A stretch of DNA of 64,000 nt from Paenibacillus sp. PL2-23 (GTDB taxonomy: Bacteria; Bacillota; Bacilli; Paenibacillales; Paenibacillaceae), in contig NZ_CP162129.1 of the NCBI RefSeq assembly GCF_040834005.1, forward strand, positions 5,420,240-5,484,239, read 5' to 3'. This document shows positions 1 to 7,893 of this stretch, piece after piece; the stretch's first letter is position 1, and each line of letters opens with the position of its first letter. The translations under genes and the position numbers were made by a program. The notes beneath the pieces were generated by a model. That model was given only the letters and a program-made list of their open reading frames with translations, searched no databases and was not told the origin of the DNA.

Positions 1-497
1 TCCGATACCCGCGTTACCTTGCATGGCAGCGTCAGGCTGCCCAGCACCTTAACGCCCTCGGACATCCCCTTCACGAACGCCTCGTTAATCGGCCGATCGA
101 CCGTGACGATGTACTCCTTCTCGTGCTTGCCCTCAGAGCGCAGAATAGGATTCACCACATCGCCGTCATTCGTCATCAGAATCAGCCCTTCCGAATCCTT
201 GTCCAGCCGTCCAATGGGGAATATACGTTCCTTGTGCCCTACGAAATCGACAATGTTCCCTCGGATATGACGCTCCGTTGTGCTTGTGATGCCTACCGGC
301 TTGTTAAGCGCGATATAGACATGGCGCTTGTGCTCGCCGATTCGCTGCCCGCGAACGCGAACGTCGTCGCCCTGCTCCGCCTGGCTGCCTAGCTCGGCCA
401 CTACGCCGTTAATGGTCACCTGGCCGCTCTCCACAAGCTTGTCCGCCTCGCGCCTGGAGCAGTAGCCCGTCTCGCTAATAAATTTATTGATCCTCAC
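1..497 (-). CDS. rluF: 23S rRNA pseudouridine synthase, RluF-like (partial, C-terminus outside window)
   Basis: The N-terminal part of a stand-alone RNA pseudouridine synthase, reading off the left edge. It opens with an S4 RNA-binding domain (VRINKFISETGYCSRREAD, roughly residues 1-60) followed by the catalytic pseudouridine synthase domain with the diagnostic GRLDKDSEGL segment, whose aspartate is the nucleophile in this family. The S4-plus-PseudoU_synth_2 order and the start wording fit RluF/RluB/RsuA enzymes, RluF best; exact target uridine is not determinable here. The start is a GTG at 497, chosen because a GAGGTGA ribosome binding site lies about 8 bases upstream and no better ATG exists. 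Confidence 0.85.
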   Translation of the reverse strand, partial: MRINKFISETGYCSRREADKLVESGQVTINGVVAELGSQAEQGDDVRVRGQRIGEHKRHVYIALNKPVGITSTTERHIRGNIVDFVGHKERIFPIGRLDKDSEGLILMTNDGDVVNPILRSEGKHEKEYIVTVDRPINEAFVKGMSEGVKVLGSLTLPCKVTRVS

Positions 498-529
498 AGC
501 TGATTCACCTCATTGTAGCGTATCCTACA

Positions 530-1213
530 CTATGACAGCGAATTGCGCAACCGCTTGGCCAGACTGGCAATTTCGCCGGATGGAATGATGAGGGGCAACG
601 TATCCCGCGAGGCTGCGGCAGCCGCCATCGCCTCTGCAATCTGCCGCGCCGGATTCGGCTTGTATGGGCTCATGGGGCCAGCGAACAGAAAGGGCAGCCC
701 CTTGGCCACCTTAGCAGCCAGCTGCTCGCCGAAGCGAAACTCCTCCCGGTCTCCTATAATGAGCGACGGTCGAATAAGATGCAGGCGCTTCAGCGGCAAG
801 GCCTGCAGCTCACGCTCCAGCCTGCCCTTCACCCGGCTGTAGTAGAATACTGATTTTTCGTCGGAGCCCATAGCGGTAATGACCAGCAGGCACTCCGCTC
901 CGCCACGGGCCGCCAGCCGGCCAAGCTCAAGCGGATAGACGTAGTCCACCAGCTCGAACTGCGCCTTGGAGCCCGCCTTCTTCATCGTCGTACCCAGCGC
1001 GCAGTAGACATCCGCCCCCTGCACCATCTCGGGCGGCAGCGCGCCCAGCTCATTGTAGTCGATCACCAGCTGCTCCAGCCGGGGATGAGCAAGATTCATC
1101 CTTCTTCTGACAAGCACAGTCACCTTGCTGTAATACGGACGTCCTAACAGCAGCTTCACCAGCTCGCTGCCGACCAGCCCGGTCGCTCCCGCAATAACGG
1201 CTCTCCTCTCCAA
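530..1213 (-). CDS. NAD(P)-binding Rossmann-fold oxidoreductase (HTATIP2/TIP30-like SDR)
   Basis: A 227-residue atypical short-chain dehydrogenase/reductase. The N-terminus has the dinucleotide-binding glycine motif GATGLVG, a positively charged VRRR segment after the second strand that suggests NADP preference, a CALGTTMKKAG loop typical of the TIP30/HTATIP2-like group, and a YYSRVKGRLE segment holding the Tyr-x-x-x-Lys catalytic pair. No substrate can be named. It sits between the pseudouridine synthase gene and a histidine kinase gene, all on the minus strand, with short gaps (32 and 37 bases), so partial co-transcription is possible. Confidence 0.85.
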   Translation of the reverse strand: MERRAVIAGATGLVGSELVKLLLGRPYYSKVTVLVRRRMNLAHPRLEQLVIDYNELGALPPEMVQGADVYCALGTTMKKAGSKAQFELVDYVYPLELGRLAARGGAECLLVITAMGSDEKSVFYYSRVKGRLERELQALPLKRLHLIRPSLIIGDREEFRFGEQLAAKVAKGLPFLFAGPMSPYKPNPARQIAEAMAAAAASRDTLPLIIPSGEIASLAKRLRNSLS

Positions 1214-1250
1214 GCCAGCTCCCCCTCTATGATCTCTATCGTTCCATGAA

Positions 1251-3107
1251 CTATGCCTCCAATGGCGTCTGCTCCTCGTCCATCTTCAATGCCGGAAGCG
1301 TCAGCTTCACCGAGGTTCCGACGTTCACCTGACTCTGAATATCCATTGTACCCTGATGGCTGTTGACAATACGCTGGCTGACCATAATGCCGAGGCCAGT
1401 GCCCGTCTCCTTGGCCGTGAAGAACGGATCGCCGATCTTCGAGATCATCTCCTCCGGAATGCCCACGCCTTCATCCGTAATGGAGATCGCGATGCTGCTG
1501 CTTTTCCTCTGAATGGAGATATGGATCGGACCGCCGCCCGGCATCGCCTCAATGGCGTTCTTGAGCAGATTGATAAACACCTGCTTCAGCTGGTTCTCCT
1601 CGCAGCTGATGAAGCAAGGCTCCTCCGTCATGACCGTGCGGAATTCAATGTTGTGCAGATGCGCTTCGCTGTTCAGGAACTGCAGCACATCCTGCAGCAC
1701 ATCCCGGACATCCTTGGCGACGAACTTGGTCGCTTGCGGCTTCGCGAGGATCAGAAATTCCCCTACAATAAGATTGATCCGGTCCAGCTCGGACAGCATA
1801 AGCGAGACATGAGACACATTCAGCTTCTTGCTCTGCAGCTGCAGTTGGAGGAAGCCCCGCAGCGTCGTCAGCGGATTGCGGATTTCATGCGCAACCCCCG
1901 CCGCGAGCTGGCCGACTGTCGTCAGCTTCTCCGAACGCCGGAGCAGCTCCTCCATCCGGTTGCGGCTGCGCATATCCCGGCAGATGCTGGCGAATGCGCG
2001 GATAGAGCCGTCAGAATCACGGATGGGCGACAGCGTGACGCTGACCGGGATCGTCTCCCCTGTCTTGGTCACGCGGACCGTCTCCTGCGCCGGCAGATTC
2101 TTGCCCGCCAGCAGCAAGCCGATCATCTGGCGGTTCTCCATCCGGTGCGTATCGGGAACGGTGGGATATCTCATCCCCAGCACCTCCGCCTCCTCATACC
2201 CGAACAGCCCCTCGAACGCTTGGTTTACCTGCACAACCTTGCCGTCCAGATCCATCAAGTGAATCGCGTCGTTGGAGTGGTTAATAAAGGATTCCAGATG
2301 CTCCTTCATGCGGCGGTTCTCCTCGAACGCCTTCCTCAGCTTGTTCATATAGATGCTTAAATTTTGCGACATCGCGTTAATCTTGAGCGCGAGCAGACCG
2401 AATTCATCCTTCCGCTTAATCTGAATCGGCTTGTGGAAGCGAACCGACGACACCTCGTTGACCTTCCACAGTATATCCTTGAGCGGCCTGATGACATACC
2501 CGACAAACCAATAGATGACGATCAGCATGATAAGCAGAAATATGCCGGTATAAAGCAGCGTATAATCCCTCTTCATGCCGACAAGCGCCCACAGCATGCT
2601 GCGGTCGTACACAACGCTGATGACATAATCCCCAAGCCGATCACTGGTATAATAGCTGCGCAAATAATCGACCCCGTCTATCTCCACGATACGGAGAACG
2701 AATTCGCCGGGAGCAGAGGCTTGCACATAGGTCAGATCGTTGCTAGCATCAGTATAGGTGTACGTACCGTAATGCACGTTAAGCGTGTTCTTCCGGAAGA
2801 CGGATACTTCCTTGATGGAGCTGCTCACGACCCTCAGCGTATCGAAGAGAAATTCTGGAGTCGTCGCGTCCCCATCAGCGTCGGAGCCTCCTGCCGCTTC
2901 AAAGGCGTCAATAAACTCTGCCGTCTGCACGGAATGATGCTCCATCGACGCTTTGTTATAATCCTTGATGCCGTTCACCATCGAATATTCGCTTAGCAGA
3001 TGGTATAGAATGACAACAGCAAACAATACGAGCGATATGGCCATACACAGCTTGGTCTTAATCGACAATGAACGACACATCCTTTGGCGTGATGATCGAA
3101 AAGACAT
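1251..3107 (-). CDS. PAS-domain sensor histidine kinase, sporulation-kinase type
   Basis: A 618-residue membrane sensor kinase. It has a membrane segment near residues 18-40, an extracytoplasmic region to about residue 185, a second membrane segment, a HAMP linker, a PAS domain at about 275-380 (with MDLDGKVVQVNQAFEGLFGY), a HisKA domain with the phosphorylatable His in AAGVAHEIRNPLTTLRGF, and a HATPase domain ending with GTGLGIMVSQRIVNSHQG. The HEIRNPLT phosphorylation box resembles those of kinases feeding the Spo0 phosphorelay, and a Spo0E-like gene lies 650 bases away. There is no adjacent response regulator, which also fits an orphan phosphorelay kinase. Its upstream region is packed with DnaA boxes. 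Confidence 0.88.
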   Translation of the reverse strand: MSFRSSRQRMCRSLSIKTKLCMAISLVLFAVVILYHLLSEYSMVNGIKDYNKASMEHHSVQTAEFIDAFEAAGGSDADGDATTPEFLFDTLRVVSSSIKEVSVFRKNTLNVHYGTYTYTDASNDLTYVQASAPGEFVLRIVEIDGVDYLRSYYTSDRLGDYVISVVYDRSMLWALVGMKRDYTLLYTGIFLLIMLIVIYWFVGYVIRPLKDILWKVNEVSSVRFHKPIQIKRKDEFGLLALKINAMSQNLSIYMNKLRKAFEENRRMKEHLESFINHSNDAIHLMDLDGKVVQVNQAFEGLFGYEEAEVLGMRYPTVPDTHRMENRQMIGLLLAGKNLPAQETVRVTKTGETIPVSVTLSPIRDSDGSIRAFASICRDMRSRNRMEELLRRSEKLTTVGQLAAGVAHEIRNPLTTLRGFLQLQLQSKKLNVSHVSLMLSELDRINLIVGEFLILAKPQATKFVAKDVRDVLQDVLQFLNSEAHLHNIEFRTVMTEEPCFISCEENQLKQVFINLLKNAIEAMPGGGPIHISIQRKSSSIAISITDEGVGIPEEMISKIGDPFFTAKETGTGLGIMVSQRIVNSHQGTMDIQSQVNVGTSVKLTLPALKMDEEQTPLEA

Positions 3108-3119
3108 AGCACTTATTAT

Positions 3120-3224
3120 CTATTCACACTTCATTCACACTGTCAACAGAACTTATGCACAGCGGTGTATAAGTTGTGAGTAATTATGTGCACAAGACAT
3201 CTTTTATCCACAATTTTATTCACA
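3120..3224. promoter_or_regulatory. DnaA-box cluster between histidine kinase and tadA
   Basis: Three exact matches to TTATNCACA: TTATGCACA at 3153-3161, TTATCCACA at 3204-3212 and TTATTCACA at 3216-3224. The last two are head-to-tail, 12 bases apart. Three further sites have one mismatch: CTATTCACA 3120-3128, TCATTCACA 3131-3139, and TGTGAGTAA (reverse orientation) 3175-3183. All lie between the divergent kinase and tadA genes, mostly within about 120 bases upstream of the kinase start. DnaA binding is inferred from the motif only. Confidence 0.7.
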
Positions 3225-3289
3225 GTATGTTAACATCGGAATAAATGTTCGTTGTATAAGATTTGATGAAGCAAGGAGTCTGACTGGCT

Positions 3290-3754
3290 ATGAAAAGAGA
3301 AGAAGAAGACCGTCGCTGGATGCTGGAAGCCATCGCCGAAGCCGAGAAAGCGGAAAGCATCGGCGAGGTCCCGATTGGCGCCGTCATCGTACGGAACAAC
3401 GAGATAATCGGGCGCGGCCACAACCTCCGCGAAACGAAGCTGGACCCTACCGCTCACGCTGAGCTGGTCGCCATTCGGGACGCCTGCGAGCGAATAGAAG
3501 CCTGGCGCCTGCTGGAGTGCACGCTCTACGTCACGCTGGAGCCTTGTCCCATGTGCGCGGGAGCGATTGTGCAATCCCGGGTGAAGCGTGTCGTGTACGG
3601 CACGCATGATCCCAAGGCCGGTTGCGCAGGCACACTCATGAATCTACTACAAGAGCCCCGTTTCAATCACGAAACGGAGCTCACAAGCGGCGTCCTGCAG
3701 ACAGAATGCGCATTGCTGCTCACTCGATTCTTTCGTCGGCTGCGTAAGAAATAA
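3290..3754 (+). CDS. tadA: tRNA-specific adenosine-34 deaminase
   Basis: A 154-residue zinc deaminase that converts adenosine to inosine at the wobble position of tRNA-Arg(ACG). It shows the cytidine/deoxycytidylate deaminase fold signatures: TAHAELVAI with the zinc-binding His and catalytic Glu, and PCPMCAGAI with the two zinc-binding cysteines. Length and the N-terminal MLEAIAEAEKAE / GEVPIGAVIV pattern match bacterial TadA. The ATG at 3290 is preceded by AAGGAG about 12 bases upstream. In Bacillus the gene lies close to the origin next to dnaX, in keeping with the origin-proximal set seen here. Confidence 0.95.
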   Translation: MKREEEDRRWMLEAIAEAEKAESIGEVPIGAVIVRNNEIIGRGHNLRETKLDPTAHAELVAIRDACERIEAWRLLECTLYVTLEPCPMCAGAIVQSRVKRVVYGTHDPKAGCAGTLMNLLQEPRFNHETELTSGVLQTECALLLTRFFRRLRKK

Positions 3755-3758
3755 TGTA

Positions 3759-3968
3759 TTAAGATTTGTCGCGATGCGCGGATAGTTCAAATTCGGTGCG
3801 TTGAATTTGCTGCAGAGCAACAATAAGCTGATCGGCTTCCTCGCTGATTGCTAGTACGGCCGGATCGGTCAGGCTGCCTCGCGCTTCGGCCATTTCATGC
3901 AGCCTCTGTCGAAGCGATTGCAACTGTCTAAGCAGGTGTTTTTTTTCCATGGTCGCTTCGAGGCACAC
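3759..3968 (-). CDS. Spo0E-like aspartyl-phosphate phosphatase
   Basis: A small protein (63-69 residues) matching the Spo0E family: two predicted helices and the characteristic LTDPAVLAISEEAD segment, corresponding to the family's L-x-D-x-x-V-x-x-x-S-x-x-x-D signature. Family members dephosphorylate Spo0A~P and delay sporulation. Two starts are possible: a GTG at 3968 directly behind AAGGGA, or the ATG at 3950 (MEKKHLLRQ), which has the more typical N-terminus but a long spacer to the same site. It is convergent with tadA, only 4 bases apart, and lies close to a PAS histidine kinase of the type that would feed the same phosphorelay. Confidence 0.8.
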   Translation of the reverse strand: MCLEATMEKKHLLRQLQSLRQRLHEMAEARGSLTDPAVLAISEEADQLIVALQQIQRTEFELSAHRDKS

Positions 3969-4223
3969 TCCCTTATCTAGTAATCATGCGGTAATAGTAC
4001 CATTATACTCGTTGCCACCCGAAGTGTTTGTAAAACGGTGTCGACGGATGGATACTATTTTTTGGCATCATTCGACAATTCAGGGATAAGCACCCCTTTT
4101 ACTGGGTCTTGGGCACTATGTGGCGCAGCCATATGTATAGAGGTCTATTCATATAATTGTAATATAAGATACGATAAAGTAAAATGAATGCCATACCTCA
4201 ACGAAACGGCGGGAGGCGGAAAA

Positions 4224-5432
4224 ATGCGCCACAAGGCAGTTATTCTTGGGTGTAATTATTATATTGGCTTAAGCGTGATTCGTTGCTTGGGCATGCGCGG
4301 CATACATACGGTCGCCGTTGATTACGCAGAGCAAGGCGCTTACGGCGCGCTGTCGAAATATACGTCGGAGCGCTTGATTGCTCCTCATTATAAAGAAGAG
4401 AAGGAAGCGTTCATCGCGTTCCTGAAGGATTACGGGAGCAAGCAGGAGGCGCCGCCGGTGCTCTTCCCTTGCCATGACTCCTACGTCGAAGCGATCGACG
4501 AGCATCTCACAGAGCTGAGGGAGCTGTATCTGATCCCGCAGACGAAGCAAGGCTTGTACACGGAGGTGATGAACAAGGACTCGCTGCACCTGCTGGCCCG
4601 CGAGTATGGGGTTGCGGTGCCGGAGACGCTCCGTCCCGGCGACGAGGATTTCCTGAACCGGGTTGAACGCGAGCTGGGCTATCCCTGTATCGTAAAGCCC
4701 ACCGACTCGCCAGCCTTTGTCGCCGTCTTCCGGCGCAAGCTCTTCCTTGCGCGGGATCGCGTGGAGCTGCTGGAGGCGATGGAGCAGGCAGCCAACGCGG
4801 GGCTGGATGTCATCGTGCAGCGCATCATCCCCGGATTTGATGATCATATGTACACCTACGACGCTTATTTGAATCAGGAATCCAAGGTTACGCACCAGGT
4901 GACCTGTCAGAAATATAGACAGTTCCCCATCAACTTCGGCGCATCGGTCTATACGGGCCAGCTCTGCGTGCCGGAGCTGATGGACATTGGCGGTCCCTTC
5001 CTGGAGCGCATCGGCTGGAAGGGCTTCGCGGAGATCGAGTTCAAGAAGGATGCGGAGACGGGTGTGTTCTATCTTATTGAAGTGAATGTGCGGACGACCA
5101 ATTTGAACGAGCTTCTGCGCAAGGTAGGCATTAATTTCCCTTATGTGGCCTACATGGAGCTTGCAGGGTCGCCGGTGGAGCCCTGCACGGTGACGCGGAA
5201 CACGAACCGTGTCTTCTGGTATGCCTACGAGGACATGCTGGCGGTGAGGGATTATTGGCGCGAGGGTCAATTAAGCGCAGGCGAGGTGCTGCGGTCTCTG
5301 CTGAAGCCCAAGGCGTATGCCATATGGTCTTGGCGCGATCCCAAGCCTGCGCTCGCGTTCGCGTCCATTCTCGCGGGCAAGCTGCGGGGCAAGGCGCGGA
5401 GAAGAGCTTATGCGGCATCAGGACAGGAATAG
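4224..5432 (+). CDS. ATP-grasp carboxylate-amine ligase (D-aspartate-ligase-like group)
   Basis: First gene of a three-gene operon. A 402-residue ATP-grasp enzyme: N-terminal pre-ATP domain (AVILGCNYYIGLSVIRCLG), central ATP-binding region (GYPCIVKPTDSP), and the C-terminal metal-binding part with FAEIEFKKDAETGVFYLIEV and NVRTTN, giving the Glu/Asn metal ligands. These enzymes join a carboxylate to an amine via an acyl-phosphate. Architecture resembles the D-aspartate ligase relatives and it is a distant paralogue of the gene at 17784-19019. The ATG at 4224 has GGGAGGCGG just upstream; an in-frame ATG at 4188 lacks a good site. Its partners, a MurE-type ligase and a racemase, point to peptide or wall-precursor chemistry; the substrate is not known. 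Confidence 0.82.
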   Translation: MRHKAVILGCNYYIGLSVIRCLGMRGIHTVAVDYAEQGAYGALSKYTSERLIAPHYKEEKEAFIAFLKDYGSKQEAPPVLFPCHDSYVEAIDEHLTELRELYLIPQTKQGLYTEVMNKDSLHLLAREYGVAVPETLRPGDEDFLNRVERELGYPCIVKPTDSPAFVAVFRRKLFLARDRVELLEAMEQAANAGLDVIVQRIIPGFDDHMYTYDAYLNQESKVTHQVTCQKYRQFPINFGASVYTGQLCVPELMDIGGPFLERIGWKGFAEIEFKKDAETGVFYLIEVNVRTTNLNELLRKVGINFPYVAYMELAGSPVEPCTVTRNTNRVFWYAYEDMLAVRDYWREGQLSAGEVLRSLLKPKAYAIWSWRDPKPALAFASILAGKLRGKARRRAYAASGQE

Positions 5433-5448
5433 AATGGGAGTGAGGAGC

Positions 5449-6951
5449 ATGCTGCTGGAGGCATTGCTGGAAGGCTTGCAACACCGCGTCCTACAGGGAC
5501 AGCTTCAGATCGATATAACCGATATCGCATTCGATTCCCGCGAGGTGGTTAAGGGCGGCTTGTTCGTCGCGATCGCCGGCTTCACTGTGGATGGACATCG
5601 CTATATAGACAAAGCGGTCCAGCTGGGAGCGGCGGCTGTGCTGGTGGAGCAGGACGTGGAGATCGACGGGGACGTGACCGTAGTGAAGCTGCCGGATACG
5701 CGGCAAGCGCTGGCGGAGGTGTCCGCCCGCTTCTACGGCAAGCCTTCCGAGAAGCTGGACCTGATCGGCATTACGGGAACTAACGGCAAGACGTCCACGA
5801 CTTATTTTATCAAATCGATATTGGAGCAGACAGAAAGCAAGGTAGGTGTGATCGGCACCATCGGGGCGATGGTGGGGCATGAGCCGCTGAGCACCCGATC
5901 GACGACGCCGACAACGCCGGAATCGCTGCATCTGCAGCGCATGTTCGCGGACATGGTTCATGCCGGCGTGCGGCATGTTGTGATGGAGGTTTCATCGCAT
6001 GCGCTAAGCCTGCATCGGGCCGCTGCGACCCGCTTCCAGATCGGCGTCTTCACGAATCTCACTCCGGATCATCTGGAGCTGCATAAGACGATGGAGGAAT
6101 ATTTCCAAGCGAAGGCCATGCTGTTCGATTTGACGCGGGACTTCAACATTATTAACGCCGACAACGACTTTGGCCGCAAGCTGATCGACAAGGTGAAGCA
6201 TTACCCCGCCAAGCTGGTCACATACGGCATAGATGCGGAGGCGGACGTGCGCGCTGCGGACATACGGCTGGAAGCGGACCGCTCCACGTATATCGCTCGC
6301 ACCCCGGCGGGCAGCGTGGAGGTCACGGTTCACCTTCCCGGCATGATCTATGTGTACAACAGCCTGGCTGCGCTCGCCTGCGCCTACTGCAGCGGCATCA
6401 GCCTGGAGCAAGCGGCTGCGGGCATTCAAGCGGTGAAGAGCATCAAAGGCAGGCTCGAGGTGGCGTATCAGGATGATGAGCGGAAGATCGTGATCGACTT
6501 CGCTCATACGGAGGACAGTCTGGAGAAGGCGCTGACGACGCTGCGGCCGTTCACGAAGGGCCGTCTGCTGCTCGTATTCGGCGTTTATGCGGCGCCAGGC
6601 GCAGCTGGAAGCGGCAAGCGCGAGGCGATGGGCAGAATTGCGGCAGAGCATGCCGACTTCTGTATCGTCACCTCTGACAATCCCAAGGATCAGGACCCGG
6701 ACGCCATTATCGCCGAGGTGTCAGCAGCCGTGGAAGCGGCTGGAGGGGCCTTCCGAGGCATTGTGGACCGCAGGGAGGCCATTCAGTTCGCAATCGACAT
6801 AAGCGAGAAGGACGATGTCATTCTTATCGCCGGCAAGGGCCACGAGACGACGCAAGTGATCGGCAAAACGGAAATTCCGTTTAATGAAGCGGAGATTGTA
6901 GCCGAGATCATGAGCGCGCGCAATACGAATTTTTCATCAAAGAAGGTTTGA
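5449..6951 (+). CDS. MurE-like UDP-MurNAc-tripeptide synthetase family ligase (probable second MurE-type copy)
   Basis: A Mur ligase of about 500 residues. Seen: ITDIAFDSREV N-terminal domain, P-loop GITGTNGKTST, substrate loop STRSTTPTTPESL, EVSSHAL, the lysine in YFQAKAMLFD that is carbamylated in MurE, DFAHTEDSLEKAL, and GKGHE near the end. The amino-acid-binding motif reads DNPK instead of the DNPR that binds meso-diaminopimelate in standard MurE, so another amino acid may be used. The housekeeping murE normally sits in the division/cell wall cluster, and none of that cluster is here, so this is probably a specialised copy. Start at the ATG at 5449, behind GTGAGGAG; an ATG at 5434 is an alternative. 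It begins 16 bases after the ATP-grasp gene and ends 2 bases before the racemase. Confidence 0.85.
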   Translation: MLLEALLEGLQHRVLQGQLQIDITDIAFDSREVVKGGLFVAIAGFTVDGHRYIDKAVQLGAAAVLVEQDVEIDGDVTVVKLPDTRQALAEVSARFYGKPSEKLDLIGITGTNGKTSTTYFIKSILEQTESKVGVIGTIGAMVGHEPLSTRSTTPTTPESLHLQRMFADMVHAGVRHVVMEVSSHALSLHRAAATRFQIGVFTNLTPDHLELHKTMEEYFQAKAMLFDLTRDFNIINADNDFGRKLIDKVKHYPAKLVTYGIDAEADVRAADIRLEADRSTYIARTPAGSVEVTVHLPGMIYVYNSLAALACAYCSGISLEQAAAGIQAVKSIKGRLEVAYQDDERKIVIDFAHTEDSLEKALTTLRPFTKGRLLLVFGVYAAPGAAGSGKREAMGRIAAEHADFCIVTSDNPKDQDPDAIIAEVSAAVEAAGGAFRGIVDRREAIQFAIDISEKDDVILIAGKGHETTQVIGKTEIPFNEAEIVAEIMSARNTNFSSKKV

Positions 6952-6953
6952 CC

Positions 6954-7670
6954 ATGGATCAGAAAAGCTTAGGCGTCATTGGCGGCATGGGTCCCAAAGC
7001 GACCGCCGTCTTCTTCGATAAAGTGATCGAGAATACCGCAGCCCAGCGGGATCAGGAGCATGTCGACATGATTATTGTGAATCATGCCACCATACCGGAC
7101 CGCACCACGGTCATTCTGGAGGGCACGGAGGAGCAATTCCTGCGCGCGGTGTCGCGCGATCTGGCACTGCTCGAGAACGCCGGCGTCGCGCATATCGCGA
7201 TTCCTTGCAACACCTCCCATTATTTCTACGATCAGATGCAGGCGATGACCACCGTCCCAATCATCCATATGGTCGACGAGACCGTCCGAATCATTCAGGA
7301 GCGTTATGGCAGCGGCACGAAAGTCGGCGTGCTGGCGACATCGGGCACGATGAAGAGCGGCGTCTACGCCAGGGCCTGCGACAAATACGGCATGGAGCAT
7401 TATGCGCCGGATGAAGCTATACAGGCTCAGGTGATGAAGATTATCTACTCCAATGTGAAGAGGGATATGGACTTCTCGCCGGACGAGCTGGAGGCGCTGA
7501 TCCGCGAGCTCCGGCAGCGTCACGGCTGCGGCTGCGTCATCCTGGCCTGCACCGAGCTGAGCTGCATCGAGCTTGGCCCGGACTATGCGGAGGGCGTCGT
7601 GGACGCCATGCAGGTGCTTGTCGAGCGCTCCATCGCGCTGTCCGGGCGGACGGTGAAGGAGCGCGGCTGA
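6954..7670 (+). CDS. aspartate/glutamate racemase family protein
   Basis: A 238-residue cofactor-independent racemase. Both catalytic cysteines are present: one in IPCNTSHYFYD, the other in VILACTELSC, and the N-terminus has the family's GVIGGMGPKAT. Proteins of this set interconvert L- and D-aspartate or D-glutamate; the Asp/broad-specificity (RacX/YgeA-like) branch fits better than MurI. The ATG at 6954 follows the stop of the MurE-like gene by 2 bases with AAGAAGG upstream, so translation is coupled. Enterococcal D-aspartate ligases are encoded beside an aspartate racemase, a parallel for the ligase-racemase pairing seen here. Confidence 0.87.
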   Translation: MDQKSLGVIGGMGPKATAVFFDKVIENTAAQRDQEHVDMIIVNHATIPDRTTVILEGTEEQFLRAVSRDLALLENAGVAHIAIPCNTSHYFYDQMQAMTTVPIIHMVDETVRIIQERYGSGTKVGVLATSGTMKSGVYARACDKYGMEHYAPDEAIQAQVMKIIYSNVKRDMDFSPDELEALIRELRQRHGCGCVILACTELSCIELGPDYAEGVVDAMQVLVERSIALSGRTVKERG

Positions 7671-7715
7671 GCTCACAAGCAGCATCACGTTCTAATCCCT
7701 AAATATGGATACGGA

Positions 7716-7740
7716 AGCCTGCAGCGGACCGCTGCAGGCT
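7716..7740 (+). terminator. Hairpin terminator after the ligase-racemase operon
   Basis: A perfect 10-bp stem (AGCCTGCAGC / GCTGCAGGCT, loop GGACC) 45 bases after the racemase stop, followed by TTGTTG. The T-run is weak, so termination may be partial. Confidence 0.65.
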
Positions 7741-7766
7741 TTGTTGCGATGCCGGGCATGACTCCA

Positions 7767-7800
7767 TCTCTGATCTGTAAGTTTTCTTACAGATCAGAGA
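7767..7800. promoter_or_regulatory. Palindromic Crp/Fnr-type operator
   Basis: A perfect inverted repeat with 15-bp arms and a TTTT centre. Its core is TGTAA-N6-TTACA (7776-7791), the spacing of Crp/Fnr-family half-sites. It lies upstream of an operon whose second gene is a Crp/Fnr regulator, so autoregulation is likely. No T-run follows, arguing against a terminator. Confidence 0.65.
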
Positions 7801-7814
7801 GTGCTCCTTATGAT
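7786..7814 (+). promoter_or_regulatory. Candidate promoter of the glutaredoxin-Crp/Fnr operon
   Basis: CTTACA (7786-7791) and TATGAT (7809-7814) with 17 bases between. The -35 hexamer coincides with the right half-site of the palindrome, so a bound regulator would touch RNA polymerase at this position. The start would fall near 7821, placing the operator centre at about -38. Confidence 0.45.
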
Positions 7815-7893
7815 ACAAAGGTAGAAGATCAAGGAATAGGACCTCCGATTCTAACCCCATGCCTATAGAGCCGCTAGGAGTGAATGCCATCAC

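Noticed and set aside
1356..2360. 334-codon plus-strand frame
   Set aside because: Antisense to the histidine kinase, no family-like features.
7699..7893. 64-codon minus-strand frame
   Set aside because: It runs over the terminator, the palindrome and the promoter, with no ribosome site.
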